Shown: positions 51,557 through 60,795 of the stretch, piece by piece
Position numbering within the stretch: the stretch's first letter is position 1
Layout of the letters: the number at the start of each line of letters is the position of its first letter
Assembly: GCA_035301285.1 (NCBI GenBank)
Contig: DATGUN010000007.1
Span: 186,001-250,000 of the forward strand
Length of the DNA: 64,000 nt
Direction: 5' to 3'
DNA from: DATGUN01 sp035301285
GTDB taxonomy: Bacteria; Bacillota; Bacilli; Bacillales; Amphibacillaceae
Position numbers and translations under genes: made by a program
Notes under the pieces: model-generated
The model's database searches: none
What the model saw: the letters and a program-made list of their open reading frames with translations, nothing else
Told to the model about the DNA's origin: nothing

Positions 51557-53703
51557 TAACGTTCAATTTCTTCCATGATATATGCTTCCATGACATCGCC
51601 CACTTTAATATCATTGAAGTTTTTGATGGTAATACCGCATTCGTAGTTTTGTGCAACTTCTTTGACATCATCTTTAAAACGTTTCAACGTATCGATGTCG
51701 CCTTCAAATTGGACAACCCCATCTCGAATGAGACGAATGCCGGAATCACGTGTTACTTTTCCATCCGTCACATAACAGCCTGCAATGGTGCCTATGCGTG
51801 ATACCTTGAATGTTTCACGTACTTCTACTTGCCCGATGACCTTTTCCTCATATTCAGGATCGAGCATCCCTTTCATAGCCGCTTCAATCTCTTCGATTGC
51901 TTTATATATGACGCGATGTAAGCGAACATCCACTTTTTCCGAAGCAGCGAGTTTTTTCGCATTTGCCTCTGGACGTACATTGAACCCAATGACGATTGCA
52001 TTGGAAGCAGAGGCTAGAATGATATCTGATTCCGTTATGGCACCTGCAGCAATATGAATGATTTTTATTTTGACACCCTCAACATCGATTTTCTCCAATG
52101 AAGATGCTAGAGCTTCGGCGGATCCTTGAACATCTGCTTTGATGATAATGTTGATATCTTTCATCTCACCGAGCTTAATTTGTTCAAATAAATCATCGAC
52201 GCTTACCTTCGTTTGTTCACTGCGGTTTTCCTGTATGAATTTCTGTTGTCTTGCTTCACCGATTTGCCTGCTTTTCTTTTCATTTTTAAAGACCAGGAAT
52301 TGGTCTCCAGCCTGTGGTACGTGATTCAATCCCGTAATTTCTACAGGAGTCGATGGTCCGGCTTCTGTCACACGTGCACCGACATCGCTGACCATGGCCC
52401 TTACCCGGCCATGTGCGTTACCGGCAACAAGTGCATCTCCGACATGCAGCGTTCCATCTTGGATAAGCAATGAAGCCACAGTGCCTTTTCCTTTATCCAA
52501 TTGGGCCTCAATAACAGTACCAAATGCACTTTTATTTGGATTTGCTTTTAATTCTTCCACTTCTGATACAAGTATGATCATTTCCAGCAAATCATCAATA
52601 CCTTCATGCTTGATGGCGGATAAAGGTACAAAAATTGTCTCCCCACCCCAATCTTCCGGGATAAGTTCATATTCTGTCAATTCTTGCATCACCCGATCCG
52701 GATTAGCGGCTTCTTTGTCCATTTTATTAACGGCAACAATGATGGGTACATCCGCCGCTTTTGCGTGGTTGATCGCTTCGACTGTTTGTGGCATGACGCC
52801 ATCATCTGCCGCTACAACCAAAATAGCAATATCTGTTATTTGTGCACCACGTGAACGCATGCTTGTAAAAGCGGCGTGACCAGGTGTATCCAAGAATGTG
52901 ATTTTCTTTCCATCCTCTTCCACTTGATATGCACCGATATGCTGTGTAATACCGCCTGCTTCTCCAGCAGTTACTTTTGTACTGCGTATGGAATCCAAGA
53001 GTGTTGTTTTACCATGGTCAACATGACCCATGATTGTAACAACGGCAGGACGCTCTTTTAAATCTTTCGGATCATCTTCCGCTTTGTATTTATCAAAATC
53101 AGTGTCTTCCAATATGATTTCTTTTTCGACTTCGACACCATATTCATCACTGATCAATTCAATGGCATCATCGTCAAGATCTTGATTCTTCGTCGCCATT
53201 ACACCGAGAAACATCAATTTTTTAATAATCTCGGATGTATCCTTATGAAGTTTTCCTGCGAGTTCTTCAACAGTCAACACATCATGATAAACGATTTTTT
53301 CAGGTGTCGCTTTGGATGCAACTTTTTCCTCTTTCTTTGGTGGTTGCTGTTTGTCTTTTTTGCCACCCCGGTTCTTTCCATGCTTTTTGTATGGCTGTTG
53401 CTTATTTCCGGGTTTATGGCCTTTTTTGGATGGCTTTTGAGATACCCTTTTGTTTCCATCCTTGTTTGTTTCCTTCTGACCTTTAGATGGCCCAGATGAT
53501 TGCTGTTTCTGTTTGCCTGTGTTTTGTTTCGGTTCACTTTTTTTACTTGGATTGATTTTTTCATCCAATTGTCCCTTTGTTGCATCTGTTATCGTAGACA
53601 TATGGTTCGCTACTTCAATATCCATCTCTTTCAAATGCTGAATAACGGCTTTACTTGAAAGATTATTTTGTTTCGCATATTCATATACACGTGTTTTACT
53701 CAT
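51556..53703 (-). CDS. infB: Translation initiation factor IF-2
   Basis: 715 residues. An IF2-N domain (VYEYAKQNNLSSKAVIQHLK), a Lys/Gln-rich linker (about 45-135), a second IF2-N segment, then the G domain with GHVDHGKTTLLD, DTPGHAAF and NKMD, and C-terminal beta-barrels. IF-2 places fMet-tRNA on the 30S subunit and promotes subunit joining. A GTG-rich SD region GGGGGTG precedes the ATG. It is 20 bases from ylxQ. Confidence 0.98.
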   Translation of the reverse strand: MSKTRVYEYAKQNNLSSKAVIQHLKEMDIEVANHMSTITDATKGQLDEKINPSKKSEPKQNTGKQKQQSSGPSKGQKETNKDGNKRVSQKPSKKGHKPGNKQQPYKKHGKNRGGKKDKQQPPKKEEKVASKATPEKIVYHDVLTVEELAGKLHKDTSEIIKKLMFLGVMATKNQDLDDDAIELISDEYGVEVEKEIILEDTDFDKYKAEDDPKDLKERPAVVTIMGHVDHGKTTLLDSIRSTKVTAGEAGGITQHIGAYQVEEDGKKITFLDTPGHAAFTSMRSRGAQITDIAILVVAADDGVMPQTVEAINHAKAADVPIIVAVNKMDKEAANPDRVMQELTEYELIPEDWGGETIFVPLSAIKHEGIDDLLEMIILVSEVEELKANPNKSAFGTVIEAQLDKGKGTVASLLIQDGTLHVGDALVAGNAHGRVRAMVSDVGARVTEAGPSTPVEITGLNHVPQAGDQFLVFKNEKKSRQIGEARQQKFIQENRSEQTKVSVDDLFEQIKLGEMKDINIIIKADVQGSAEALASSLEKIDVEGVKIKIIHIAAGAITESDIILASASNAIVIGFNVRPEANAKKLAASEKVDVRLHRVIYKAIEEIEAAMKGMLDPEYEEKVIGQVEVRETFKVSRIGTIAGCYVTDGKVTRDSGIRLIRDGVVQFEGDIDTLKRFKDDVKEVAQNYECGITIKNFNDIKVGDVMEAYIMEEIER

Positions 53704-53723
53704 ACATTCACCCCCGCGTTTAT

Positions 53724-54023
53724 TTAACTGAGTAACGTTTGGATTTTTTTCGCAAAGCCTTCATCTAAAACGGCAATGGCTACTCTCTTTTCCTTGCCGA
53801 TAGCATGTGACAACACGTCTGTATCATCCGCCATCAAAAAAGGGATGCCGTATGTTTTGCACTTATCCGTTAAACGTTTCTCCGTTTGTCTTCCAATGTC
53901 TCGCGCCAAAATAACGAGTTCAGCACGACGTCGTCGAATATCACGAATAATCACTTCTTCTCCTGTTGAGCATTTCCTTGCCCTGAAAGCCAGACCAAGC
54001 AAATTGAGATAAGAACTATTCAT
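53724..54023 (-). CDS. ylxQ: YlxQ, L7Ae-family ribosomal protein-like
   Basis: 99 residues of the L7Ae/L30e RNA-binding fold: LNLLGLAFRARKCSTGEEVI, AELVILARDIGRQTEKRL and IGKEKRVAIAVLDEGFA. YlxQ binds kink-turn RNA in vitro; its role is not settled. ATG 54021-54023 overlaps the end of rnpM by 8 bases, indicating coupling; a start twelve codons earlier lies inside rnpM. Confidence 0.92.
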   Translation of the reverse strand: MNSSYLNLLGLAFRARKCSTGEEVIIRDIRRRRAELVILARDIGRQTEKRLTDKCKTYGIPFLMADDTDVLSHAIGKEKRVAIAVLDEGFAKKIQTLLS

Positions 54024-54294
54024 CCTGTTTACCTTCAACCAACTTTTCCAATTCATCAAAAATGGTTACATCGATTTCCGTGTGAAACTGCTGATTCAGA
54101 ATACCTGTTTTCCTAGCTTTTTGGATCACATTCAAATCCTTTGATAAATAGGCACCACGTCCATTTTTCTTGCCCGTTGTATCAACAAAGACGTGACCTT
54201 CTTTATCACGGACGACACGGATCAATTCTTCTTTTGGTTTCATTTCATTTGTAACAACACACTTCCGCAAAGGAACTTTTCTTTTTCTTTTCAT
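54016..54294 (-). CDS. rnpM: RnpM (YlxR), RNase P modulator
   Basis: 92 residues: VPLRKCVVTNEMKPKEELIR, VFVDTTGKKNGRGAYLSKDL carry the YlxR signature GRGAY. The protein binds RNA and has been shown in B. subtilis to modulate RNase P. AAGGGGGA precedes the ATG. Lies 12 bases after nusA in the operon. Confidence 0.94.
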   Translation of the reverse strand: MKRKRKVPLRKCVVTNEMKPKEELIRVVRDKEGHVFVDTTGKKNGRGAYLSKDLNVIQKARKTGILNQQFHTEIDVTIFDELEKLVEGKQDE

Positions 54295-54306
54295 AGAAAA
54301 TCCCCC

Positions 54307-55551
54307 TTAAACAAACAAATCGTCGTCATTTTCATCGTTTTTTTCACGTTCATCGGATTCATTCTCTTCAGATTCATTTTCCTCAAGTGGTAACGTATCA
54401 TCAGCAGATTCCATTTCGTCTTCCTGCACTAGCAGATCCGCTTCGTAATCTGGTTCGTCATCATTCAGAATGCCCTCTGCTTGAACTGTTTCATTATTGT
54501 CGTTAAGCAAACCTTCTTCACGTGCCTCCGACTCACTTTTTATATCAATTTTCCAACCTGTCAATTTAGCTGCAAGGCGTGCATTTTGGCCACGTTTGCC
54601 AATGGCCAGTGATAACTGATAGTCTGGAACGATCACAGTTGTTGCATTTTCTTCCTCATCGACCAACACATCGATTACCTTTGAAGGGCTTAGGGCATTG
54701 GAAACATATACAACAGGATCCTCGGAGTATTCGACGATATCTATCTTTTCACCCTTCAACTCATCGACAATTGCCTGTACACGCTGTCCTCTCTGGCCGA
54801 CGCATGAACCAACGGGATCGATTTCCGGATCCTCCGCGTGCACGGAAATCTTAGAACGATCACCCGCTTCACGGGAGACAGACTTGATTTCCACAATCCC
54901 TTCATATATTTCCGGAACTTCCATTTCAAACAGACGTTTCAAAAGTCCAGGATGTGATCTGGAAATATAGATTTGCGGACCTTTACTTGTATTTTCAACT
55001 TTTGTGACATAAACTTTCAATCTGTCGTGAACATGATATTGTTCAGTCGGCATTTGTTCACCCTCGGCAAGTTTAGCTTCTATTTTACCAAGGTTCACAT
55101 ATACCATACGGGCATCCTTCCTCTGGATAATCCCGGTCATGACATCTTCTTCCCTATCCGCAAACTCATTGAAAATAACGCCTCGTTCGGCTTCCCTGAC
55201 ACGTTGTGTTACAACCTGCTTGGCAGCTTGAGCGGCTATCCGGCCAAAATCTTTTGGTGTTACCTCTACCTCGATGACATCCTCAACTTCATAATTCGGA
55301 TCAATTGCCTGGGCTTCTTCCAACGAAATTTCCTGTTGGATGTCTTCAGCCTCTTCCACAACTGTTTTCCTGGCATACACGTGCATGCTTCCAGTCGTTT
55401 CATCCAAGTCTACCCTGACATTGGAAGCCGATTTGAAATTCTTCTTATAGGCCGATATAAGCGCCGCCTCAAGAGCTTCCAATAAAACTTCTCTATCAAT
55501 TCCTTTTTCCTTTTCCAAGTAATCAATCGCATCGAACAACTGATTTTTCAC
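54307..55551 (-). CDS. nusA: NusA, transcription termination/antitermination factor
   Basis: 414 residues against 371 in B. subtilis. The N-terminal RNAP-binding domain (LLEALEAALISAYKKNF), S1 domain (VMTGIIQRKDARMVYVNLGK) and two KH domains (PVGSCVGQRGQRVQAIVDEL, LAIGKRGQNARLAAKLTGWK) are standard. An extra C-terminal tail of about 60 residues is almost entirely acidic, ending in DENDDDLFV. GTG 55549-55551 follows GGGGGAG. NusA boosts pausing and intrinsic termination; the rimP leader upstream looks like its own target. Confidence 0.97.
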   Translation of the reverse strand: MKNQLFDAIDYLEKEKGIDREVLLEALEAALISAYKKNFKSASNVRVDLDETTGSMHVYARKTVVEEAEDIQQEISLEEAQAIDPNYEVEDVIEVEVTPKDFGRIAAQAAKQVVTQRVREAERGVIFNEFADREEDVMTGIIQRKDARMVYVNLGKIEAKLAEGEQMPTEQYHVHDRLKVYVTKVENTSKGPQIYISRSHPGLLKRLFEMEVPEIYEGIVEIKSVSREAGDRSKISVHAEDPEIDPVGSCVGQRGQRVQAIVDELKGEKIDIVEYSEDPVVYVSNALSPSKVIDVLVDEEENATTVIVPDYQLSLAIGKRGQNARLAAKLTGWKIDIKSESEAREEGLLNDNNETVQAEGILNDDEPDYEADLLVQEDEMESADDTLPLEENESEENESDEREKNDENDDDLFV

Positions 55552-55565
55552 CTTATTCTCCCCCT

Positions 55566-56036
55566 CTATAGTACAATTGCAAGTCTTGCTTTAGCTATTT
55601 TCATATATGGAATTTCTATGTGTTTTTTCTTTGCTTTTACAAAGTACTCGATAGTTGCTACATCATCTACGAAAGATGTCAGCTTCCCTTCATATGCTTT
55701 TTCGCCATTTAAAGGTTCATAGAGCGTGACGTAAACATTTTTGTCGATACTTTTCATGAAATCATCTTTGTCTTTTAAAGGTCTTTCCGCACCTGGCGAC
55801 GAGACTTCCAAAAAGTAGGCACCTTTAACCGGATCCGCTTCATCCAACTTTTGGCTTAATTGTTCGGATACCTCACCACAATCGGAAATATCCAACCCAC
55901 CTTCTTTATCGATGTACACGCGTAAAAACCAGTTAGGTCCTTCTTTCACATATTCAATATCAACTAATTCCATTTCCTTTTCCTTCAAAATCGGTATGAT
56001 CAGTTTTTCGGTTTCACGGATAACATTTGAACTCAA
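55566..56036 (-). CDS. rimP: RimP, 30S maturation factor
   Basis: 156 residues. LVDIEYVKEGPNWFLRVYID, DISDCGEVSEQLSQKLDEAD and YFLEVSSPGAERPLK match RimP (YlxS). It assists pseudoknot formation in 16S rRNA. The start is TTG 56034-56036, set about 10 bases after AAAGGAGG. First gene of rimP-nusA-rnpM-ylxQ-infB-ylxP-rbfA, preceded by a structured leader and two promoters. Confidence 0.95.
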   Translation of the reverse strand: MSSNVIRETEKLIIPILKEKEMELVDIEYVKEGPNWFLRVYIDKEGGLDISDCGEVSEQLSQKLDEADPVKGAYFLEVSSPGAERPLKDKDDFMKSIDKNVYVTLYEPLNGEKAYEGKLTSFVDDVATIEYFVKAKKKHIEIPYMKIAKARLAIVL

Positions 56037-56056
56037 AAGGATATACCCTCCTTTGT

Positions 56057-56085
56057 AAAATAACGATTTTTACCGTCCCTTTCAA
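56057..56085 (-). promoter_or_regulatory. Possible downstream promoter of the rimP operon
   Basis: TTGAAA (56080-56085), 17 bases and TATTTT (56057-56062) on the minus strand. It would start transcription after the leader hairpins. Confidence 0.4.
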
Positions 56086-56092
56086 TACAAAA

Positions 56093-56123
56093 CCCCCACC
56101 TATGGTTGTAAATCAAGGGGGGG
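56093..56123 (-). promoter_or_regulatory. G/C-rich hairpin in the rimP leader, possible attenuator
   Basis: A run of C (56117-56123, read on the minus strand) pairs with a run of G (56093-56097) around a loop of about 19 bases, followed by TTTTGTATTG. The weak T tract would suit a NusA-dependent terminator. Confidence 0.5.
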
Positions 56124-56158
56124 AGTGTTTCTAAAGCAGTATGTTGCAAAGTATGAAG

Positions 56159-56183
56159 AAGGAGTGGGATGTCCCCACTCCTT
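56159..56183 (-). promoter_or_regulatory. First hairpin of the rimP leader, possible part of an attenuator
   Basis: A perfect 10-bp stem AAGGAGTGGG/CCCACTCCTT (56174-56183 with 56159-56168 on the minus strand) and a 5-base loop. Its 5' arm can instead pair with a second CACTCC at 56122-56127, overlapping the next hairpin. It may also terminate polC transcription, but its T tract is poor. Confidence 0.5.
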
Positions 56184-56367
56184 TAATACGAATCATCCGT
56201 ATCAATTCTCACCAATAAAACTATATCATATACGTTCTTTATGTGCAACTCATACGTTTATTATAGTGGTTATACCTTAAAGGCCGTTTATTAAAGACTT
56301 AAAGATATCGATTCTAAAAGCGCCACTTCATGGAAACAACGTCTGCATGACATACGTCCTGTGGGCC
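56184..56367. other. Intergenic region between polC and the rimP leader
   Basis: Apart from the rimP promoter at 56220-56248 I see no gene in this stretch and no obvious polC terminator directly after its stop. Confidence 0.6.
56220..56248 (-). promoter_or_regulatory. Main putative promoter of the rimP-nusA-infB operon
   Basis: TTGCAC (56243-56248), a 17-base spacer and TATAGT (56220-56225), with an extended TGA before the -10, on the minus strand. The leader would be about 175 bases long. Confidence 0.65.
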
Positions 56368-59300
56368 TTAGAACAGGGAGAGCTGGTTTTCGTCAGGCAT
56401 ATCTTCCAGGCAACCATGGGTATCCAAATAGGCAAGGACTGTCTTGGATATTTTGCTTCGTTTACGCAAATCCTCTTTGGACAAAAATTCACCCTCATCC
56501 CGGGCATTCACGATGTTGATCGCTGCATTTGTTCCCAGACCGTCGACAGCATTAAATGGCGGTATCAACGTATCGCCCTCGACAATGAAATCGGTAGCGC
56601 TTGATTTATATAAGTCCACACGTTGGAAGGAAAATCCACGTTCACACATTTCCAGTGTCACTTCCAAAACCGTCAACAACCCTTTTTCTTTCGGGGTTGC
56701 ATCATTTCCCTTGCTGATAATACCTTCGATCCGATCTCTTATGGCCTGAGATCCTTTCACCATCGTATCCAATTCAAAATCACCCGCACGCACGGAAAAG
56801 TATGCCGCATAGAAATAAATCGGATAATGTACCTTAAAGTAAGCAATCCTCACTGCCATCAAGACATATGCCGCAGCATGTGCTTTCGGGAACATATATT
56901 TTATTTTCTTACATGATTCGATGTACCAATCCGGTACATGATGTTTTTTCATTTCCTGGATCCATTCATCTTCCAACCCTTTTCCTTTACGCACAAATTC
57001 CATGATCTTAAAGGCGAGTGAAGCCTCAAGCCCTTTATGCATCAGATAAACCATGATATCATCACGGCAACCTATGACATCAGGCAATTCACATATACCA
57101 TCATTAATCAACTCCTCGGCATTTCCCAACCAAACATCTGTACCATGTGACAGCCCTGATATAATGACAAGCTCGGCAAAAGTAGTCGGTTTCGTGTCTT
57201 CCAACATCTGCCTGACAAAACGTGTTCCAAACTCAGGGACACCCAATGTGCCTGTTTTACAATTGATTTGCTCAGGTGTAACCCCCAACGAACTTGTCCC
57301 CGAAAAGATTTTCATAACTTCTTCATCATCGGTCGGGATGTCTTCCGGATTAATGCCGCTCAAATCTTGCAGCATTCGGATGACTGTCGGATCATCATGA
57401 CCGAGAATATCCAATTTCAATAAGTTATTATCGATGGAATGAAAGTCAAAATGGGTTGTTTTCCATTCACTGTTCCGGTCATCAGCAGGGAATTGAATCG
57501 GCGTGAAATCATAGATGTCCTTATCATCCGGTACAACGATAATCCCTCCAGGATGTTGTCCAGTTGTACGTTTCACACCTGTACAACCCTGCACAAGTCT
57601 ATCGATTTCCGCCTTTTTATATACCAGTTGATTATCCGATGCATAACCCTTCACATACCCATAGGCGGTTTTTTCGGCAATCGTACCAATTGTTCCTGCC
57701 CGAAATACTTTATCCTCACCGAATATTTCCTTTGTGTAATGGTGTGCACGTGGCTGATACTCACCTGAGAAATTCAAGTCAATATCAGGAACCTTATCTC
57801 CTTTGAAACCTAAAAATGTTTCAAACGGAATATCTTGACCATCTTTTATCAAGTCCGAACCACATTCCGGACATGATTTATCCTCTAAATCAAACCCACT
57901 TCCGACAGAGCCGTCGGTAAAGAAATGATAATAATGGCATTCCGGACATACATAATGGGCTGGTAATGGATTGACTTCGGTTATTTCCGTCATCGTCGCA
58001 ACAAGGGACGAACCGACAGACCCACGTGAACCAACCAAATAGCCATCATTCAGTGATTTTTTAACAAGCTTATGGGATATCAAATAAATAACCGCAAATC
58101 CGTTATCGATAATACTTGATAATTCTTTTTCCAAACGCTCTTCCAGTATATCCGGTAAGACATCGCCATAAATTTGTCTGGCACGATTATAGCTTAAATC
58201 ACGAATTTCCTGATCGGCTCCCTCGATATTCGGTGTATACAGTTCTTCTTTAACAGGAGATATATCCTCGATTTGTTCCGCTATTTTCTGGGTATTTGCA
58301 ATAACGATCTCATTTGCCACATCTTCACCCAAAAACTTGAAACAATCCAGCATTTCGTTTGTCGTACGGAATGGTGTATCCGGCAATTTCTGCCTGTTCA
58401 AAGGATTTCCCGCTTGTGATGAAATCAATATTTGTCTGTATAGCTTATCCGTTTCATCGATGTAGTGGCTATTTCCTGTAGCCACTACTGGTTTACCCAT
58501 TTCTTTTGCCATGTCAACGAGATTTGTGATGATATCTAGGATCTGTGCTTCATTTTGGACTAAATCCATTCCTAAAAGATGCGTATAATTTTCGGGCGGT
58601 TGTACTTCGATATAGTCATAAAATCTGGCCACCTCTTGTGCCTCATCACGGGATTTTTGCATCATCGTTTCAAAAACTTCCCCTTGATCACAAGCCGATC
58701 CAATTAAAACACCTTCACGCAAGCGTTCCAACAATGATCTCGGAATACGGGGGACCCGGTAAAAATAATCGATATGTGCATGGGAAACCAATTTAAAGAT
58801 ATTCTTCAAACCTATCTCATTTTGAGCCAACAAAATGCAATGGGAAGGGCGACCACGTTTATAGGCATCACCTTCTCCAATATGATTGTTCAACTGGTTA
58901 TGGTTTGTGATATCTTTCGCTATGACACCTTGAATCAATTTCCAGCATAGATATCCAGTTGCTTCCGCATCATAGATTGCCCTGTGGTGTTGCGTCAGTT
59001 CGATATCCAGATGTTTACACAATGTGTTCAAACGGTGATTTTTTAAATTGGGGAATAAAAATCGCGCAAGTTCTAACGTATCAATGACCGGATTAGAAAC
59101 TTTCTCATAGTCTATCCGCTTGAATCCCTCATTTAAAAAGCCGATATCGAAACTGGCATTATGGGCAACAAGTGTACAATCTCCCATCCACTCATGAAAA
59201 TCCTTCAGGACATCATCGATTTCTGGAGCATCATTTACCATATCATCTGTAATGCCGGTCAAATCCGTTGTGACCTGGGATAGCGGATGATGCGGGTTGG

Positions 59301-60660
59301 CAAACGATTCAAAGCGATCGATGATTTCACCATCAGACACTTTCACCCCTGCCAATTCAATAATTGTATCGTATACAGCTGAGAGCCCTGTTGTTTCAAC
59401 GTCATAAACAACATACGTTTCCTTCCCAAGTTCGACATCATGTTCGTTGTAAGCAATTGGAACACCGTCATCAACCAAGTTGGCCTCTACCCCGTAAAGA
59501 ACCTTCACATTATTTTTCTTCCCAGCGGTATGAGCTTCGGGAAATCCTTGGACGACCGCATGATCTGTGATAGCAATAGCTTGATGCCCCCATTCGGCTG
59601 CCTGCTCGATCATTTTAGTAGGCGAAACAACCGCATCAAGTTGGCTCATCGATGTATGAGCATGCAATTCAACACGTTTGTTATCTGAAGCACTTGTATC
59701 TTTACGTGTTTGCACTTTTATCTCATTGATATCTGAAGCCATCATGACAAGTTCATTCGAAAACATGTCTGTCTGTATTTTCCCACGTGCTCTTACCCAC
59801 ATACCTGGCTTTGCAGACTGGAACTTCTGTGCATCTTCATCCCCTTTTGAAAACATTTTAATTTCCAGTGAATCGGTATAATCCGTTGCTTTAATGATCA
59901 GAAGACTTCTTCCTGACCTCAATTCACGGATATCAGCACTGAATACGTATCCCTCAACGGTCATACTCCGCTCTTCTTCCTGGATCTGCTCCATCATCTG
60001 GGCTTCGTTCTGGATGCGATAACCAAGCATCAATGGTTTCGCATCATCGTGTGCTTTACTTGCTTGATCACGCTTTTCTTTTTCTTGCACGGTTTTCTTC
60101 ACGAGCTCTTTGTCTTCACGCGCTTTTTGCTCGCGGAATTTCGCAATATCCTCTGCTTCCGTTTTGATGTCAATATGTATGGTAAGGATCGGGGCACCTA
60201 CTTGTTGACAATAGATCTGGAAAGGTTTTTCCAAATTTTTTTTCAAAGCCCTAGCTTCAGCTTCATTTCGCGCTGTAAACCATAATTCGGCATTTTTTAC
60301 GGTAGGTGCTTGATTGTGGATCAAGTCACTATAGGCAGGTGATAAGTCGGTAATGGACTGCAAGAACACGGTCCAGTAATCACAAATCGTTTGCTCATCA
60401 CAAGCTTTGTTTTCGACATGCAATGTGAAAGAAACATCAGCGATTTGCTGGAATGCTTCATTGAATTTGTCTTTGAGATTCTGATACACTTCAATCGGCA
60501 AAATGTGTTGAATACGTATATCAAAATGCCATTGTTTTTTCGCCCTATACACATGCAGACCATCCAATGTACTTTCTTTGAAATATTTATCCACGTATTC
60601 AGAGGATATACCGAGCTGCTGCAATAAGAGCATCATTTTTTCATCTTGCGAAATAGCCAT
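56368..60660 (-). CDS. polC: DNA polymerase III PolC-type
   Basis: 1430 residues. In order: N-terminal domains and an OB fold (about 235-320), a PHP domain (ELHAHTSMSQLDAV) interrupted by a DEDDh proofreading exonuclease (VYDVETTGLSAVYDT, AHNASFDIGFL, HHRAIYDAEATG), then the polymerase core with a zinc-binding pair of CPEC motifs, the palm aspartates in VPDIDLNFSG, and GQHPGGIIVVP. PolC is the leading-strand replicase of low-GC Gram-positives. ATG 60658-60660 after GGGGGGAG is chosen. The upstream neighbour is rseP; proS, usual in between, is missing. Confidence 0.98.
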   Translation of the reverse strand: MAISQDEKMMLLLQQLGISSEYVDKYFKESTLDGLHVYRAKKQWHFDIRIQHILPIEVYQNLKDKFNEAFQQIADVSFTLHVENKACDEQTICDYWTVFLQSITDLSPAYSDLIHNQAPTVKNAELWFTARNEAEARALKKNLEKPFQIYCQQVGAPILTIHIDIKTEAEDIAKFREQKAREDKELVKKTVQEKEKRDQASKAHDDAKPLMLGYRIQNEAQMMEQIQEEERSMTVEGYVFSADIRELRSGRSLLIIKATDYTDSLEIKMFSKGDEDAQKFQSAKPGMWVRARGKIQTDMFSNELVMMASDINEIKVQTRKDTSASDNKRVELHAHTSMSQLDAVVSPTKMIEQAAEWGHQAIAITDHAVVQGFPEAHTAGKKNNVKVLYGVEANLVDDGVPIAYNEHDVELGKETYVVYDVETTGLSAVYDTIIELAGVKVSDGEIIDRFESFANPHHPLSQVTTDLTGITDDMVNDAPEIDDVLKDFHEWMGDCTLVAHNASFDIGFLNEGFKRIDYEKVSNPVIDTLELARFLFPNLKNHRLNTLCKHLDIELTQHHRAIYDAEATGYLCWKLIQGVIAKDITNHNQLNNHIGEGDAYKRGRPSHCILLAQNEIGLKNIFKLVSHAHIDYFYRVPRIPRSLLERLREGVLIGSACDQGEVFETMMQKSRDEAQEVARFYDYIEVQPPENYTHLLGMDLVQNEAQILDIITNLVDMAKEMGKPVVATGNSHYIDETDKLYRQILISSQAGNPLNRQKLPDTPFRTTNEMLDCFKFLGEDVANEIVIANTQKIAEQIEDISPVKEELYTPNIEGADQEIRDLSYNRARQIYGDVLPDILEERLEKELSSIIDNGFAVIYLISHKLVKKSLNDGYLVGSRGSVGSSLVATMTEITEVNPLPAHYVCPECHYYHFFTDGSVGSGFDLEDKSCPECGSDLIKDGQDIPFETFLGFKGDKVPDIDLNFSGEYQPRAHHYTKEIFGEDKVFRAGTIGTIAEKTAYGYVKGYASDNQLVYKKAEIDRLVQGCTGVKRTTGQHPGGIIVVPDDKDIYDFTPIQFPADDRNSEWKTTHFDFHSIDNNLLKLDILGHDDPTVIRMLQDLSGINPEDIPTDDEEVMKIFSGTSSLGVTPEQINCKTGTLGVPEFGTRFVRQMLEDTKPTTFAELVIISGLSHGTDVWLGNAEELINDGICELPDVIGCRDDIMVYLMHKGLEASLAFKIMEFVRKGKGLEDEWIQEMKKHHVPDWYIESCKKIKYMFPKAHAAAYVLMAVRIAYFKVHYPIYFYAAYFSVRAGDFELDTMVKGSQAIRDRIEGIISKGNDATPKEKGLLTVLEVTLEMCERGFSFQRVDLYKSSATDFIVEGDTLIPPFNAVDGLGTNAAINIVNARDEGEFLSKEDLRKRSKISKTVLAYLDTHGCLEDMPDENQLSLF

Positions 60661-60795
60661 TTGTCTCCCCCCAAACATGTACTTCTTCTCCCAATAAGGA
60701 AACCTTTATCCCATATAGCAAAACGGACACATTGCATCGATAAATGCAACACCAATCGCAATTGATAAAGGCTTCCTCTTATAGACATGTTTCAT

